NCBI GenBank assembly: GCA_949752745.1
Contig: OX457029.1
Location: 17,421,413-17,485,412, forward strand
Source: Protula sp. h YS-2021
Taxonomy: Eukaryota; Annelida; Polychaeta; Sabellida; Serpulidae
Reading direction: 5' to 3'
DNA: 64,000 bases
Shown: positions 1 through 12,125 of the stretch, one piece after another
Position numbering within the stretch: position 1 is the stretch's first letter
Layout of the letters: every line of letters starts with the position of its first letter
Position numbers and translations under genes: made by a program
Notes under the pieces: model-generated
The model's input: the letters and a program-made list of their open reading frames with translations, nothing else
Databases searched by the model: none
What the model was told of the DNA's origin: nothing

Positions 1-619
1 AAATTACCTGCTTACGTACAGACGACAAATGCCACCCCTCACCCCACATCGGCACGATAAAGTCGACTGATACAAAAATGTTCAATGTTCATTAATTGTT
101 GGGGAAATCATCTCGGCAGTAATAGTCCTACGGGGGCAGTTGTCCTGTGGGTAACTGTCGGGAGGGGGAGAAGTCCGGGCTGCAGTTGTCCTATGAGCAA
201 TTCTCCTGTTCCCCTAACAATGATACAGCAACGCTCAAATCAAAAACCCACCAAAGTTTGCTGGTTTGCTTGTGTCTGCACACACAGACCTACGCATTAC
301 TGTCACTATATGCCTCGCTTCACGGACACTTTTGGCTTAATTTGTTTATAACTAAGAGCACCAGTGAGGCAGAATCCCCCATGCAACACCTTATGTCACT
401 GGATGTTAGTTAATCCAACGAAATTGAAAACCCTACGCTGCCTAACAATTTTTGGTCGATTTAAAAAATAAGACAGCGTTGCACATATACAATATATATA
501 TACATTTTTTTACTGAAAAAAAATCAGAACGCTGTATCGAATAGTTTCCCAGAACGCATCTCCGTGCAAACAGGTTTACATAAACAAGTTTGTCCAAGGA
601 CAAAGTCCCAGCTAACGAA
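1..619. other. Non-coding start of window
   Basis: No supportable gene. At 590-640 there is a short piece (gtccaaggacaaagtccca) that recurs near 27870, with related copies near 4655 and 30545, so it belongs to a dispersed repeat. The short open frames have no recognisable protein features. Confidence 0.5.
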
Positions 620-930
620 AAGCGATAAGACCAATTCCAGCGTGCATTTCGGACCAGTATGCATGTATATTTAGCTTGCATTGATGCGTGGTTCGCATTT
701 CGGACCAGTGCGCATGTTTATTTAACTTGAGATGATGCGCGATTATTATTTCGGACCACAGCGCATGTTTCCTAAACTTGCGCTGATACGTGGTTCGCAT
801 TTAAGACCAGTGTGCATGTTTATTTAACCTGAGTTGATGCGCAGTTCGAAGTTCGGACCAGTGTGCATGTTGTTTTGGCTTGCGTTGATGCGCGGTTCAC
901 ATTTCGGACCACTGCGCAAGTTTATTCCCA
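620..930. repeat. 51-bp minisatellite, block 1
   Basis: The string ttcggaccagtgcgcatg recurs at about 648, 699, 750, 801, 852 and 904, a regular 51-bp period. Each unit also carries a diverged ttgcgttgatgcgcggttcgca segment. The same unit reappears at 2680-2960, on the far side of the 139-bp satellite. Confidence 0.85.
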
Positions 931-1028
931 CTTGCAAACTTCGTTTGCAAATGGGTATAAGTTTGTAGTTTTTCTCGAAATTTCTGTCCTTTTTTTTCCC
1001 TTTTTTTCTTCTCTTTTTTTCCGTCACG

Positions 1029-2560
1029 GAGGTTTCCAGAAAACTCCTTCTAGGCTCTTTGACGTAGGACGATGAAATTTGTCACAGTTATAGAGGGTGA
1101 CGAGATGTCGTCAAATCCGCAAATTTTTTTGACCTTGACCTTGAAGGTCAAGGTCAAATTGAGGTCAAAGTTTTTCTGACCTCAAAGTGGTTTCCAGAAA
1201 ACTCCTCCTACAGGGTTTGTCGTAAAAAGACGGCATTTGGCAAAGACATAGAGGGTAATGAGTTGTCGTCAAATCCGTAAAATTTTTTGACCTTGAACCT
1301 CAGAGGTCAAGGTCAAATTGAGGTCAAAATATTTTTGGAAACACCTATTAATCACGAAAAGTAGCCATAAAGTTGCTCAAATCCCAGTGTGAATGCATAA
1401 AACGTACTCAGTAAAGGGTAAACTTTCATCACTAACCTTGACCTTGAGGGTCAAGGTCAAAGGTCACCTGACTTCACACGTCCTTAACGACAGGCCGACT
1501 CGAAAACGGTTAGAGATAGAGCGATTTTATGCTCATTTTCGATCCTTTGGGCCTAAACAACGTTACATAAGAGGTACCTCGGTGACCCTGACCTTCTGGG
1601 TCACGGTCAAGGTCAAAAACCGGAAGTTGACCATTATCTCGAAAACGTTTAGAGATAGAGTGATTTTGAGCTCATTTTCGACCCTTTGGGCCTAAACAAC
1701 GTTACATAAGAGGTACCTCGGTGACCTTGACCTTCTGAGTCACGGTCAAGGTCAAAAACCGGAAGTTGACTATTATCTCGAAAACGGTTAGAGATAGAGT
1801 GATTTTGAGCTCATTTTCGACCCTTTGCGTCTAAACAACATTATATAAGAGGTACCTCGGTGATCTTGACCTTCTGGGTCACGGTCAAGGTCAAAAACCG
1901 GAAGTTGACTATTATCTCGAAAACGGTTAGAGATAGAGCGATTTTGAGCTCACTTTCGATCCCTTTGGCCTAAAGAACGTTACATAACAGGTACCTCGGT
2001 GACCTTGACCTTCTGGGTCACGGTCAAGGTCAAAAACCGGAAGTTGACTATTATCTCGAAAACGGTTAGAGATAGAGCGCTTTTGAGCTCATTTTCGACC
2101 CCTTTGGCCTAAAGAACGTTACATAACAGGTCCCTCGGTGACCTTGACCTTCTGGGTCACGGTCAAGGTCAAAAACCGGAAGTTGACTATTATCTCGAAA
2201 ACGGTTAGAGATAGAGCGATTTTGAGCTCATTTTCGACCCTTTGGGCCTAAACAACGTTACATAAGATGTACCTCGGTGACCTTGACCTTCTGGGTCACG
2301 GTCAAGGTCAAAAACCGGAAGTTGACTATTATCTCGAAAACGGTTAGAGAAAGAGCGATTTTGAGCTCATTTTCGAATCTTTGGGCCAAAAATACGTTAT
2401 ATAAGAGGTACCTCGTTGATCTTGACCTCCTCCATTATGGTCAAAGTCAAAAACTGTAAGTTGACCAGTAGCTCAACAACGGTTAGAAAACTGAATTTGA
2501 TTTATTTGTGCCCAAATGAGGTTACATTATATTCACTTCGATGGCCTCGTTCAAAATAAT
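1029..2560. repeat. Tandem satellite rich in TCAAGGTCA
   Basis: Two about 160-bp units (1029-1348) are followed by about seven units of about 139 bp; the ggtacctcggtgacc mark falls at about 1573, 1712, 1852, 1991, 2129, 2268 and 2408. Each unit holds an inverted pair of AAGGTCA half-sites (tgaccttgacc ... ggtcaaggtca) followed by a constant segment containing aaaaccggaagttgac and cgaaaacggttagagatag. It is not coding. Related copies lie at 7920-8700 and 25060-25450, so the family is dispersed. Confidence 0.9.
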
Positions 2561-2679
2561 AATCCGGAAGCTGACAATTATGTCGAAACACTGAAAAATG
2601 TGCCTTTGACCAAATACGTTGTGTCTCTGCCCTTGCAAGTGGGTGCTATTTCGCTACGTGTAGCGAATTTAGGTCTAGT

Positions 2680-2960
2680 TTAATTTGCGTTGATGCGAGG
2701 TTCTTACTTTAGACCAGTGCGCATGTTTATTTAACTTGCGTTGATGCGAGACTCGCGTTTCGGACTAGTGCACATGCTAACTTGAATCGATGTGCGGTTC
2801 GCATTTTGGACCAGTGCGCATATTTATTTAACTTGCGTCGATGCGCGCTTCGCATTTCGAACCAGTGCGCATATTTATTTAAATTGCGTCGATGCGCGGT
2901 TCTTATTTCAGACCAATGCGCATGTCAATTTAAGTTGTAGGAGGAGATGCATTTTGGAAC
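2680..2960. repeat. 51-bp minisatellite, block 2
   Basis: This is the same unit as at 620-930, with accagtgcgcat-type marks at about 2711, 2759, 2804, 2857 and 2909. Together the two blocks bracket the 139-bp satellite, suggesting one compound repeat. Confidence 0.8.
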
Positions 2961-2984
2961 ACAAGTTTACTAAATAAACAATTA

Positions 2985-3067
2985 CCTAGCTACCTACCTA
3001 CCCTACCCTACCCTACCCCTACCCTACCCTAACCTAACCTACCTACCTAACTAACTAACTAACTAAT
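2985..3067. repeat. CCTA/CCCTA/CTAA microsatellite
   Basis: An interrupted simple repeat runs from cctacctac through ccctaccctacc to ctaactaacta. It lacks TTAGGG register, so it is not an interstitial telomere. Confidence 0.85.
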
Positions 3068-3779
3068 GGACACCGTCTGCAAACCGATAGGCATACTCTA
3101 GCTTACGTGTAACGTAAGCTAGGTTAAAAATATATATTTTTTTGAGAAGTCGTATTTTTGGCAATTTTTAGCCGATTTCAAAAGTAACACGACGTCGCAC
3201 ATCTACAACTCAAGCACATTAAAAAGTACACATAATTTTTAAGTTTATAGATCTTTCAAACTTTCTAACATGGAGGAATGCCAATTTCGCTGAAACAAGA
3301 TTAAATAAATGTTCACTAACTGACAAAAAAAACTAATAAACAAACTATATATATATTTTCATTGCATAAAATTTCAGAACGCTGGATGGAATAGTTCTGG
3401 TGAACTCGTCTGGACAAAATCTCCGTGCGAACAAATTTCCTGAAATTTCTGAGCATTTTTGGCCGATTTTAAAAAATAATATGACGTTGCACACCTTCAA
3501 TATATGTTCTAACTGTATGCCACAGGAAAAGGCTATACGACAAATACTTTCCGAGATATAGCCCGGACACGAGGGCGAACGAGAGCGGACAGACAGAGAC
3601 TGTTAAATATATTAGGAGGCACTTGTTGAAACAAACAAACAAACAATCAAACAAACAAACAACAACAACCTGTGCATATAGAACGTAGTGTTTTTATTAT
3701 ATGCCTCACTTCTGGGACACTTTGGCTTAATTTGTATTGTTTATAGCTATGGATGGAATGGCATTTTCACATTCATTAG

Positions 3780-4640
3780 AGAATTTCTCATACCAAGAAT
3801 AATTTTTGATCTCACAAAATTCATATTTTGACATCAAGCATTAATTTTTGCTATCTGTAATTGTATTTTTTTGGTATCTCTAAATGTATTTTTGATCTCA
3901 AAAAATAATTTTTGATATCAAGAAATATTTATTGATATCAAAAGTGATTTTATGATATCTAAATTTGATTTTTCAGATAAATAATTCAATTCTTGATAGC
4001 AAAAATGAAATATTGAGAGCAAAATATCAATTTTGAGCTCAATAATTAACTTTCCTGTTATTGATATCAAGAATTTATTTCAGATATGATCATTTCAGAA
4101 TGTCACTTTTTTAATTTGTATTTCGAAATCTGCAAATGATTTTTTTGTCTCAAAAATTGATTTCTGATATCAAAATATCAGTCTATTTTTTAAAATAAAA
4201 AATTCACAAACACACACCTGTTAAGAATCAATGACTGGTTCTTTTACACAGAATCTTTCTTTAAATTTTTTACTGTACAACTCGGTAAGAAGAAATTCTT
4301 GAGAGATCAAAAATTGTGTTGCTATTATTGATCTCAATAATTCAAGCTTTCATCTCCAAAATTTAACTGACGATTCGTTATATTTTATATAAATGTATGT
4401 CTCCCTTAAGATTTTTCAAGTTTGTAAAATTGATTTTTGGATCTCAAAAATACATTTTTGCCATCTAAAATTCAATTATTGATAGTAAAATATAAATTAA
4501 ATCGACATTGATTTACAGATATCTAACTTATATATTGATATCAAAACTAAGCATTAAATGTCAAAACTCAAATATTGTGTTGTTTTTATTGATATCAATA
4601 ATTCACGTTTTCATGTCCAAAATTTAATTGACGATTCGTT
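3780..4640. repeat. AT-rich degenerate GATATC/GATCTC repeat
   Basis: Dozens of variants of ttgatatcaaaaat and tgatctcaaaaat in both orientations make a region of short imperfect palindromes with no reading frame. No gene is seen. Confidence 0.6.
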
Positions 4641-5414
4641 AAATTTTATACAACAAGCATGTCCAAGGACATGACCCAACCGAGTTACCAAACAAGGAAA
4701 GAGAGAAAAACTCTGAAACGAATACTGTTAGTTTTGGTCGATCGCCATAAAAAGTAATTTTTCACGAGAGGACTTCCCCATAAACATTTATGCAAAATTT
4801 GAAGACAACCCGACCAAAATTGTGGGAGAAAAAGCGTTTTTGAAAATTGGCCCACCAAAAATTTTTAATGGCCTCCGGTTGGCCAATTTTTTTCGGATTG
4901 CCAAAAAGTAATTTTTCAAGAAAGGCCTACATTCGCACAAAATTTGAAAGGAATCCGGTCAACACTGCGGGCGACGAAGCGCCAAACAAAAAGAAAAAAA
5001 ATCGTTGCAAATTTTAAGGCAGTGGTACAAAAAGCCAAGGAGTTAAGTTTTGAAAATAATAACAATAAAAAGAGAAATCATTCAAAAATTGTTACACTGA
5101 GTCAATTTTTAGACTACAAGTAACGGACTGGAAGCTGATTATTACTGGAATATGTGTAATATCAAAACAATCCGAGCAAAACTCGCTTTGTCTTGCTGGA
5201 AAGACAACAGGATTTAAAAAATAGAAATGGAACAAACTCTGAAGCAACCAACAAACTCTACCTGAGGTTACCTCTGATTTCTGCCACCTCAATTATGGGC
5301 ATCCATGTACAGCCCCAGATCAAGAAATTCACCCAGTATGTGAGGTGGGGAGGGTGGGGGAGCGCAGCACCCTGCACAACATATCGATGGAAGCATTTGC
5401 CCGGGATCACGCAC

Positions 5415-5526
5415 CTGAGGCGCTTGGAGGCAGGTTCGTCATCACTGGGCGTCGTGACAGCTCGTTTCTCTCCGCCATCTGCCGCCACACCCTCGCCGCC
5501 TTCACTGTCATGCGCCACGATCTCCT
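5415..5526 (-). CDS. Candidate internal exon of TAF3-like gene
   Basis: This is a GC-richer island in AT-rich intron, open on the minus strand. It is bounded by a usable acceptor (tttgtag, AG at 5528-5527) and a strong donor (CAG then GTGCGTG, GT at 5414-5413). The exon encodes an acidic stretch (EEIVAHDSEGGEG) followed by GEKRAVTTPSDDEPASKRL. That layout, KR...P...E.PA.KR.R after an acidic run, resembles the region following the histone fold in animal TAF3. It lies on the same strand and downstream of exons 1-2. Its incoming phase (one base needed) does not match the donor chosen for exon 2 (two bases left over), so at least one exon would lie between them, or this is an unrelated coding island. 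The similarity is short and partly low-complexity. Confidence 0.35.
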
Positions 5527-5789
5527 CTACAAACAGTAAAACACGTCATTATTCACGTTGCCCATACACTCGCTTTTAGTCGTCTCAGTATTGAACAACC
5601 CAGCTTAATTCCAATTCACCAATTTTGATAAATATTTTTTTGTAACTAAGCATGCGACAGTCTTATTATATGATATGGTATGGCATCCATTTACATAGAT
5701 ATACAAACGTAAAAACACACACAGAATCACATCTGTCTATGTATCTATGTAACCATCGATCGATCGATCCCTCCCTCCTCCCCTCCCCT

Positions 5790-7049
5790 TCCTTCATATC
5801 CAGATATGGAAGTTGGTCACCACTGCAGTTCTACTGTACGTTACATTTTTATCCGAGTCTGGAAGTTGGTCAAGACAGGCAGGTTTCACCGTACGTCTTT
5901 TTATCCGAATCTGGAAGACGTCACGACAAACACGTTTTTCTTTACATCTTTTTATCCGGGTCTTAAAAGCGATCTGGATTTCTTTTTTGTCATCCCTCAC
6001 ATCTCCCCCCCCCCCCCTAGGCCACTAATGTAGGTACGACTCAACCCTAGGCAACCCTAACCTTTTTAGCCAAGGTTATGTAACGGTCTGTACCCTGAGA
6101 AAATGTAAAGCCACGATAAACTACCTGTTCTTCGCACATTCCCATTGGCCAAAAGCACTAGAAAGGCGTTCTTCATGACTGCGCATCAGATGACGCACCT
6201 CGGTGGGAGAAGGGAGGAAGGGAGGGGGGGGGGGGATTTTAGTGCCAAAACGGTGAGCTGCTTGTCATAACACAGGATATCAGATGGCAAATTTTAAAAG
6301 TGAAAAATACTTTCAGGTTCTGCAAACAACGCTAACCGTTACATATGAATCAGTTTTCCAACCAAATGAAAGCAAGTTTGACGAAAAAACTGCCGGGGCC
6401 TAGAAATACAACACTAACAGTCCATGCCCTCGTCCATAACGACTTCATAATTCAGCACAACTGACACTGACCCTTTACTGAGTGGCACAAAAAGGTCAGT
6501 TAGAGGCAATAAGAAATAGCCATGGATCGATAGTCATGCAGCGCCTGTCTTTAAGCAGGAATGCAATAACACTCAAAAATTTTCTAGAAAACACTGAATT
6601 CTCCAGCGTAGTTGACAATTGCGTTTAGATAACAAAGAAGCCGACAAATGGGGAAATCGAGGGGGGCGCGCAATACATTTTTATTAATTTTTAAGCGAGT
6701 TTCATGTTAAACCAAAACCGTGCGACTTCTACAAAAGTTGAAGTCGATCCGCCTTTCTGCCATCAATCTATTTTACTTACGAATAGAACAAAAGTTGAAA
6801 CAGCCGTCCGACTGACTCACGAAAATTCCATTTAAAATTCCAAGTTCACACAACTTGCCGTTGGCGAGATCTTTTGCACACAAGATCTTGTTCAAATTAT
6901 ATGCCTATTTTCCGTGATGACGCCATGTGTTTCGCCCGTTTTACGTGCAACAAAATTTCACTGAATCTTTCGGACCTACCAAGCAAAACCACCAAGTTTG
7001 AACTTTCTCCGATGCTCAGCGGTTGAGGAATCTTACATGCACGATTTTA
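5790..7049. repeat. Long dispersed repeat, copy A (left part)
   Basis: It begins with tandem about 50-60-bp subunits containing tttttatccgagtctggaag and ggtcaagacaggcaggttt, then a C-run and a long non-coding body (cctcggtgggagaagg, acacaggatatcagatg). The same order recurs at 24020-24660, 28430-29620 and 35205-35760. It is interrupted at 7049 by the element at 7050-10077, after which the body resumes. No coding capacity was found. Confidence 0.75.
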
Positions 7050-7071
7050 CAGTAAGGGTTGTCGTCTGCTC

Positions 7072-7105
7072 GGGACCTCAGTACCACTAGTGGTACTGAG
7101 GTCCC
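7072..7105. repeat. Perfect 34-bp palindrome
   Basis: The half-site gggacctcagtaccact is followed directly by its exact reverse complement agtggtactgaggtccc. It sits at the left end of the nested TIR element; the right-end counterpart at 10021-10054 has one or two mismatches. It is a likely transposase-binding or cruciform site. Confidence 0.9.
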
Positions 7106-7397
7106 GAAGTGGCACTGAGGACCCGGTGGCACTGAGGTCCCGACAAATTTTTCATATGAACTCCCCGTCCCCGTCCCCGCCCAGACCCATCTTTAATTGT
7201 ATCTTAAAATCACTGCTTCTTCCGCCTCCCTCCCTGCCACCCCGTTAGGCGACGCCGTCAGGGGTGGCATGGGATCTTTTATCTTCTTGTATTCCCACTG
7301 CCCCGCCCCCCACCCCCAGCCCAATCCCCCAATATCACCCACTATCACCCAATATGTTTATCTCAATATCTTACAGTTTTTTCCATAAAATATATAC

Positions 7398-7401
<4 letters not shown>

Positions 7402-7467
<66 letters not shown>
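7402..7467. repeat. (TA)n microsatellite
   Basis: About 33 TA dinucleotides without interruption. Confidence 0.95.
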
Positions 7468-7468
<1 letters not shown>

Positions 7469-7919
7469 CCTCCACCACCACCCCCCACCCCACCCCTCCA
7501 ACAAAGACAAACTGCGTTTTTTTTTTTTGCCTTTCCCATCGGCTTTGCAATTATTAAGCCTTGAAGCGGCTTCATCAAAGCAGCACTATGAGCAGCATTG
7601 ACGTTTTCACACGTCAAGTTTTTGTTCAATCTTTTTATGCATTCTGCCTTTCGGCGTTGATGCACTGAGACGTGCATTTTTGGAGTATGTGCCATTTTAG
7701 CCAATTTAGCCTAAATTGGCTAAATTGGGTGCATTTTTTAATTGTTTTCCACTAAATATATAAAAATACATATGTCTATTCATAAAATTAAAAAAAAGCG
7801 AAGTTTGCCTTTTTGGCATCGGAGGGGGGGGGGGGGGGGGAGGGAGAGAACGGGGAGGAAGGGGAGGCTAAAATGCAATTTATCTTTTTGGCGTGAGAGG
7901 GAGGGCATATATATATATA

Positions 7920-8700
7920 TACATAGAGGGTAATGAGTTGTCGTCAAATCCGTAAAATTTTTTTACCTTGAACCTCAGAGGTCAAGGTCAAATTGAGGTC
8001 AAAATATTTTTGGAAACACCTATTAATCACGAAAAGTAGCCATAAAGGTGCTCAAATCCCAGTGTGAATGCATAAAACGTACTCAGTAAAGGGTAAACTT
8101 TCATCACTAACCTTGACCTTGAGGTCGAAACACTGAACCTTGAGGGTCAAGGTCAAAGGTCACGTGACCTCACGCGTCCTTAACGACAGGCCGACTCATC
8201 TCGGAAACGGTTAGAGATAGAGCGATTTTGAGCTCATTTTCGACCCTTTGGACCTAAACAATGTTACATAAGAGGTACCTCGGTGACTTTGACCTTCTGG
8301 GTCACGGTCAAGGTCAAAAACCGGAAGTTGACTATTATCTAGAAAAAGGTTGGAGATAGAGCGATTTTGAGCTAAATTTCGACCCTTTGGGCCAAAAAGA
8401 CGTTATATAAGAGGTACTTCGGTGATCTTGACCTCCTCCATCATGGTCAAGGTCAAAAACTGTAAGTTGACCAGTATATCAAAAACGGTTAGAAAACGGA
8501 ATTTGATTTATTTGTGCCGAAATGAGGTTATATTATATTTACTTCGATGGCCTCGTTCAAGATAATAATCCGGAAGCTGACAATTATGTCGAAACACTGA
8601 AAAATGTGTCTTTGACCAAATATGTTGTGTCTCTGCCCTTGCAAGTGGGTGCTATTTCGCTACGTGTAGCGAAATTCGGTCTAGTTTTCAAAATGCTTCT
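7920..8700. repeat. Second copy of AAGGTCA satellite family
   Basis: It starts inside the same sequence as 1245 (catagagggtaatgagttgtcg) and ends with the same unique tail as 2530-2690 (ggaagctgacaattatgtcg, then cgctacgtgtagcgaa), but has only about two of the 139-bp units. The two copies therefore share both flanks and differ in unit number. Confidence 0.85.
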
Positions 8701-9094
8701 TCTCCCACAGTATTGGTCAGATTTTCTTAAAATTTGTAAGAATATTTTTAGGTAGGCCTCTCTTGAAAAATTACTTCATTTGGAGATCCGCCTAATATTG
8801 GCTAATTGGGAGCATTTTTCTTTTTTAATATTTGGCGTCGAATTTTCAAAATGCTTCTTCTCCTACAATTTTGATCGGATTCCTTTATAAATTTGTAAGA
8901 TTTTTCAGCAGCCATGTTTTGCAATATGACCACTTTCTGGCGACCATACAAGGCTTCTGATACGTGATTTACTAGATTGGTCACAACGTCCCTGGACATT
9001 CTTGCTTTACTTTCATGTTAGATTTGTAATGTTTGAGAGTGAAAATAAACCATTATAACAATAACAAAATCATACTTTTCGAAAAAAATCTAAG

Positions 9095-10020
9095 TGGTGG
9101 CATCGATGACCTGTTGGTGGCCCTGAGGCTCGGTTGGTGGTACTGAGGATTCGGTAGTGGTAATGAGGGCCCTGTGGTGGTAGTGAGGACCCGGTGGTGG
9201 TAGTGAGGACTCGACGGTGGTAGTGAGTAACCAGTTGTGGTCCTGAGGCCCCGGTGGTGGCCCTGAGGACCAGGTGGTGATACCGAGGACCCGATTATTT
9301 TAAATTTTAGATTATGTATTTTACGTTTCTTCCAGCTTAAAACCACCTAATATAGCATTTTGAAGCGAAAAAAAAGTTTGGGTCCTCAGTGCCACCACCG
9401 GGCCTCAGTGCCACCACCGGGTCCTCAGTACCACCACTTTACTTTTTTCTGAAAGTAAGCATTGATTTTTGGTTTTGAACGTTTCTTTCAGCTTAAAACA
9501 ACTTAATCTAGCATTTTGAAGCAAAAAAAAAGTTTGGGTCCTCAGTGCCACCACCGGGCCTCAGTGCCACCACCGGGTCCTCAGTACCACCACTTTACTT
9601 TTTTCTGAAAGTAAGCATTGATTTTTGGTTTTGAACGTTTCTTTCAGCTTAAAACAGCTTAATCTAGCATTTTGAAGCAAAAAAAAAAGTTTGGGTCCTC
9701 AGTGCCACCACCGGTCCTCAGTGCCACCACCGGGTCCTCAGTACCACCACTTTATTTTTTTTCTGAAAGTAAGCATTGATTTTTGGTTTTGAACGTTTCT
9801 TTCAGCTTAAAACAGCTTAATCTAGCATTTTGAAGCAAAAAAGAGTTTGGGTCCTCAGTGTCACCACCGGGCCCTCAGTACCAAATCTTCACTTTTTTCG
9901 GAAAGTAACATTGATTTTTGGTTTTGAACGTTTCTTTCAGCTTAAAACAACTTAATCTAGGATTTTAAAAGTAAAAAATATTTTGGGTCCTCAGTGCCAC
10001 CGGGTCCTCAGTGCCACTTC
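9095..10020. repeat. CACCACCGGGTCCTCAGTG arrays and 156-bp units
   Basis: 9095-9295 holds diverged about 18-bp units (ggtggtagtgaggacccg) in one orientation. 9370-10020 holds the reverse orientation, embedded in about 156-bp units that also contain gaacgtttctttcagctt; unit starts are near 9380, 9536, 9692, 9848 and 9984. These form part of the nested element at 7050-10077. Confidence 0.8.
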
Positions 10021-10384
10021 GGGACCTCATTACCACTGGTGGTACTGAGGTCCCGAGCAGACGGTGACCCCGCCTCCGATTTTAACGTGATGACATCATA
10101 CGCCTTTCTTAATTTCGCTACATCGGTCAACAGTTGTTAGAACCGTCCGACTAACCTAGCAAATATCCATATGAAATTTTACGACTTACACTATGTAATA
10201 CCTTTTTCCACATCTGAAGGGGATGAAGGGGGTGGGAGAGGGAGGTACGTGGACATTGTGGTGTAAAAAGGGCAACTACTTGTCATAGCACAAGATAGCA
10301 AGTGACCCACTTAAAAGTGAAAAGTACTTCCAGGTACTACAAACAATGCCACATGAGATTATATGTATATCAGTACGTACGACA

Positions 10385-11045
10385 TACGGGAGTCTAGGCC
10401 CAAACCCTCCCCCCGACGGAAACCGCCCCCCCCCCGGCCCTAACCCCCCCCCCCGGGTCAAAACTCCCCGACTAAAACCCCCCGGCGGCCTAAACCCCCC
10501 GACACAAAACCCCCAGTTCTCAGGTCTATTTTATATCTTGTAATTGTGATACATCCACGTTGTTAATTACACTTCAAATGCCCATTGAAGAGATCACACG
10601 GCGTTTAAAATTTCTGAACCACTAAAAATTGCAATTCATATTCTGGTTGCAAGATCAGTCGAGTTTACAAATTACAATTTCTCTTGCGATAGATGTAACT
10701 TTATCCATTGCGATTCACTTGAATGGGTAATTTGTGAATTGCTTCAACACTAACAAGTCCTAAAAAGATCAGCTGCAGTTCATCGACTCCGAGTTCCCGG
10801 AGTAGGTTTGCAGGAACGGGAAACAAAAGATATTGTACCAAGGGCATTTTTACGTGAAGCAAAAATCTAGCAAATGGCTATGTCTCGCACGAGTGCGAAA
10901 AGAGGCCCCAGAAAATAAATGACATTTTCTTTGAGAACGGGGGGGGGGGGGGGTTTGGTCGGGGGGTTTAGGTTGCCGGGGGGGGGTTTTAGACGGGGGG
11001 TTAGGGCCGGGGGGGGGGGTTTCGACCTCTTCCCGACATACGGAA
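10385..11045. mobile_element. Foldback element with C-rich inverted arms
   Basis: The left arm (10385-10520) is a chain of C-runs separated by taaa/ctaac/gactaaa words. The right arm (10905-11045) is the same chain in reverse complement, including gacatacgg and ggccctaacccccc words. The about 380-bp core between them is unrelated AT-rich DNA. The layout is that of a foldback element; no target duplication was identified and no coding sequence was found. Confidence 0.55.
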
Positions 11046-11530
11046 CGGCTCGTCAAGCAAGTAAAAATAACTTCAGTGAAAACCACGCCTACAGGCTCAG
11101 TGAGGCTCGTGTAACACATAATGCCACTGGATGGTGGTAAATTCAATGAAATTGAAAACCCTACATAACCTAACATTTTTTGGTCCATTTAAAAAATAAG
11201 ATGACATTGCACATCTACAATATATATATTTTCACTGCATAAAATTTCAGAACGCTCGATCGAATGGATTTGAAGAACGCGCCTGGACAAAATTTATCTC
11301 CGTGCAAACAAGTTTATATAAAAATATATATATTTTTGAGGAGTTGTATTTTTGAGTTAGTTAGTTATTTGTTTGGTTTAACGACACCGCCAACCTATTG
11401 CAGATCATATTGTGTCATTCCTGGTAACTCTGTCGCATTTATACTTTACTGATTAAAAGTTTGTATGAGATAAAATCTTGAATACACTAAAACGCTAGAA
11501 TTAATGGTAATCTATACGTACGAATACTTG

Positions 11531-12091
11531 TTAATATCTTTTAAAAAATTCTAAGACCTTGTTAGAATTTACTTTTTCAAAGAGTTCTCTTATAGAGAGA
11601 TAGGTGCATGACTTATCGTTGAAAATTGTTATATAATGATGCTTAAGGAGGTTTTTTTTACCAATTTTCCCTTCAAATCTAGGTGAGTATTGCCCCATAA
11701 TGTGGAGCATTAAAGTCATCCACGAACAGGATTGGCTTAGGCAACTGATTTATTAGGTTAATTAACTCTTCTGGTTGAGGTCTTAAATGTGGTGGCAAAA
11801 AGTGAAAGTTTTGCCAAGCGTGATGCGAACCGCCTGGGTCTGGAAAGGAGTATTTAGTTTAATTTCGCTTTGTAAAAAATCACTTCGAACAAACATAGCA
11901 ATTCCATCCGTCGCTCTGTCATCCGATGATGGTTTGTTATATGAAGTGCATCCTCTAAGTTTTGGTTGATTGTCGTTTTTGCTGAATGTTTCCTGAAGAC
12001 AAAATACCGCCGGATCATTTAAGTGCATAAGTGTTAACAATTCATGGTAGTTGGTCCAAAAACCTCCGATATTCCACTGAATTATTGTCAT
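11531..12091 (-). pseudogene. Non-LTR retrotransposon endonuclease fragment
   Basis: The minus-strand frame from 12091 encodes an exonuclease-endonuclease-phosphatase N-terminus: QWNIGGFWTNYHELL, then a catalytic-type LQETF motif (E about residue 34). After a frame break near 11783 the continuing frame reads FVDDFNAPHYG (the GDFNAH motif of this family) and then a run to 11531. Reverse transcriptase is absent. It directly follows an ORF1-like remnant (12126-12850) on the same strand, so the two are pieces of one 5' region of a Jockey/I-like element. It is not functional. Confidence 0.75.
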
Positions 12092-12125
12092 CGTTATTTG
12101 CTAAGAACTCGATTTCTGTTAATGG

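Larger units (their letters stand above)
7050..10077. mobile_element. 3.0-kb TIR element nested in a dispersed repeat
   Basis: Another copy of the host repeat (about 24500-24550) runs uninterrupted through a GATTTTA-like site. Here GATTTTA occurs on both sides (7043-7049 and 10078-10084), consistent with a 7-bp target duplication. The ends share an inverted GTCTGCTCGGGACCTCAG, with a 34-bp palindrome at the left and its near copy at the right (10021-10054). The interior is non-coding: TA repeat, G-run, a copy of the AAGGTCA satellite and CACCACCGGGTCCTCAGTG arrays. The exact outer TIR bases are diverged, so the ends are good to a few bases only. Confidence 0.65.
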
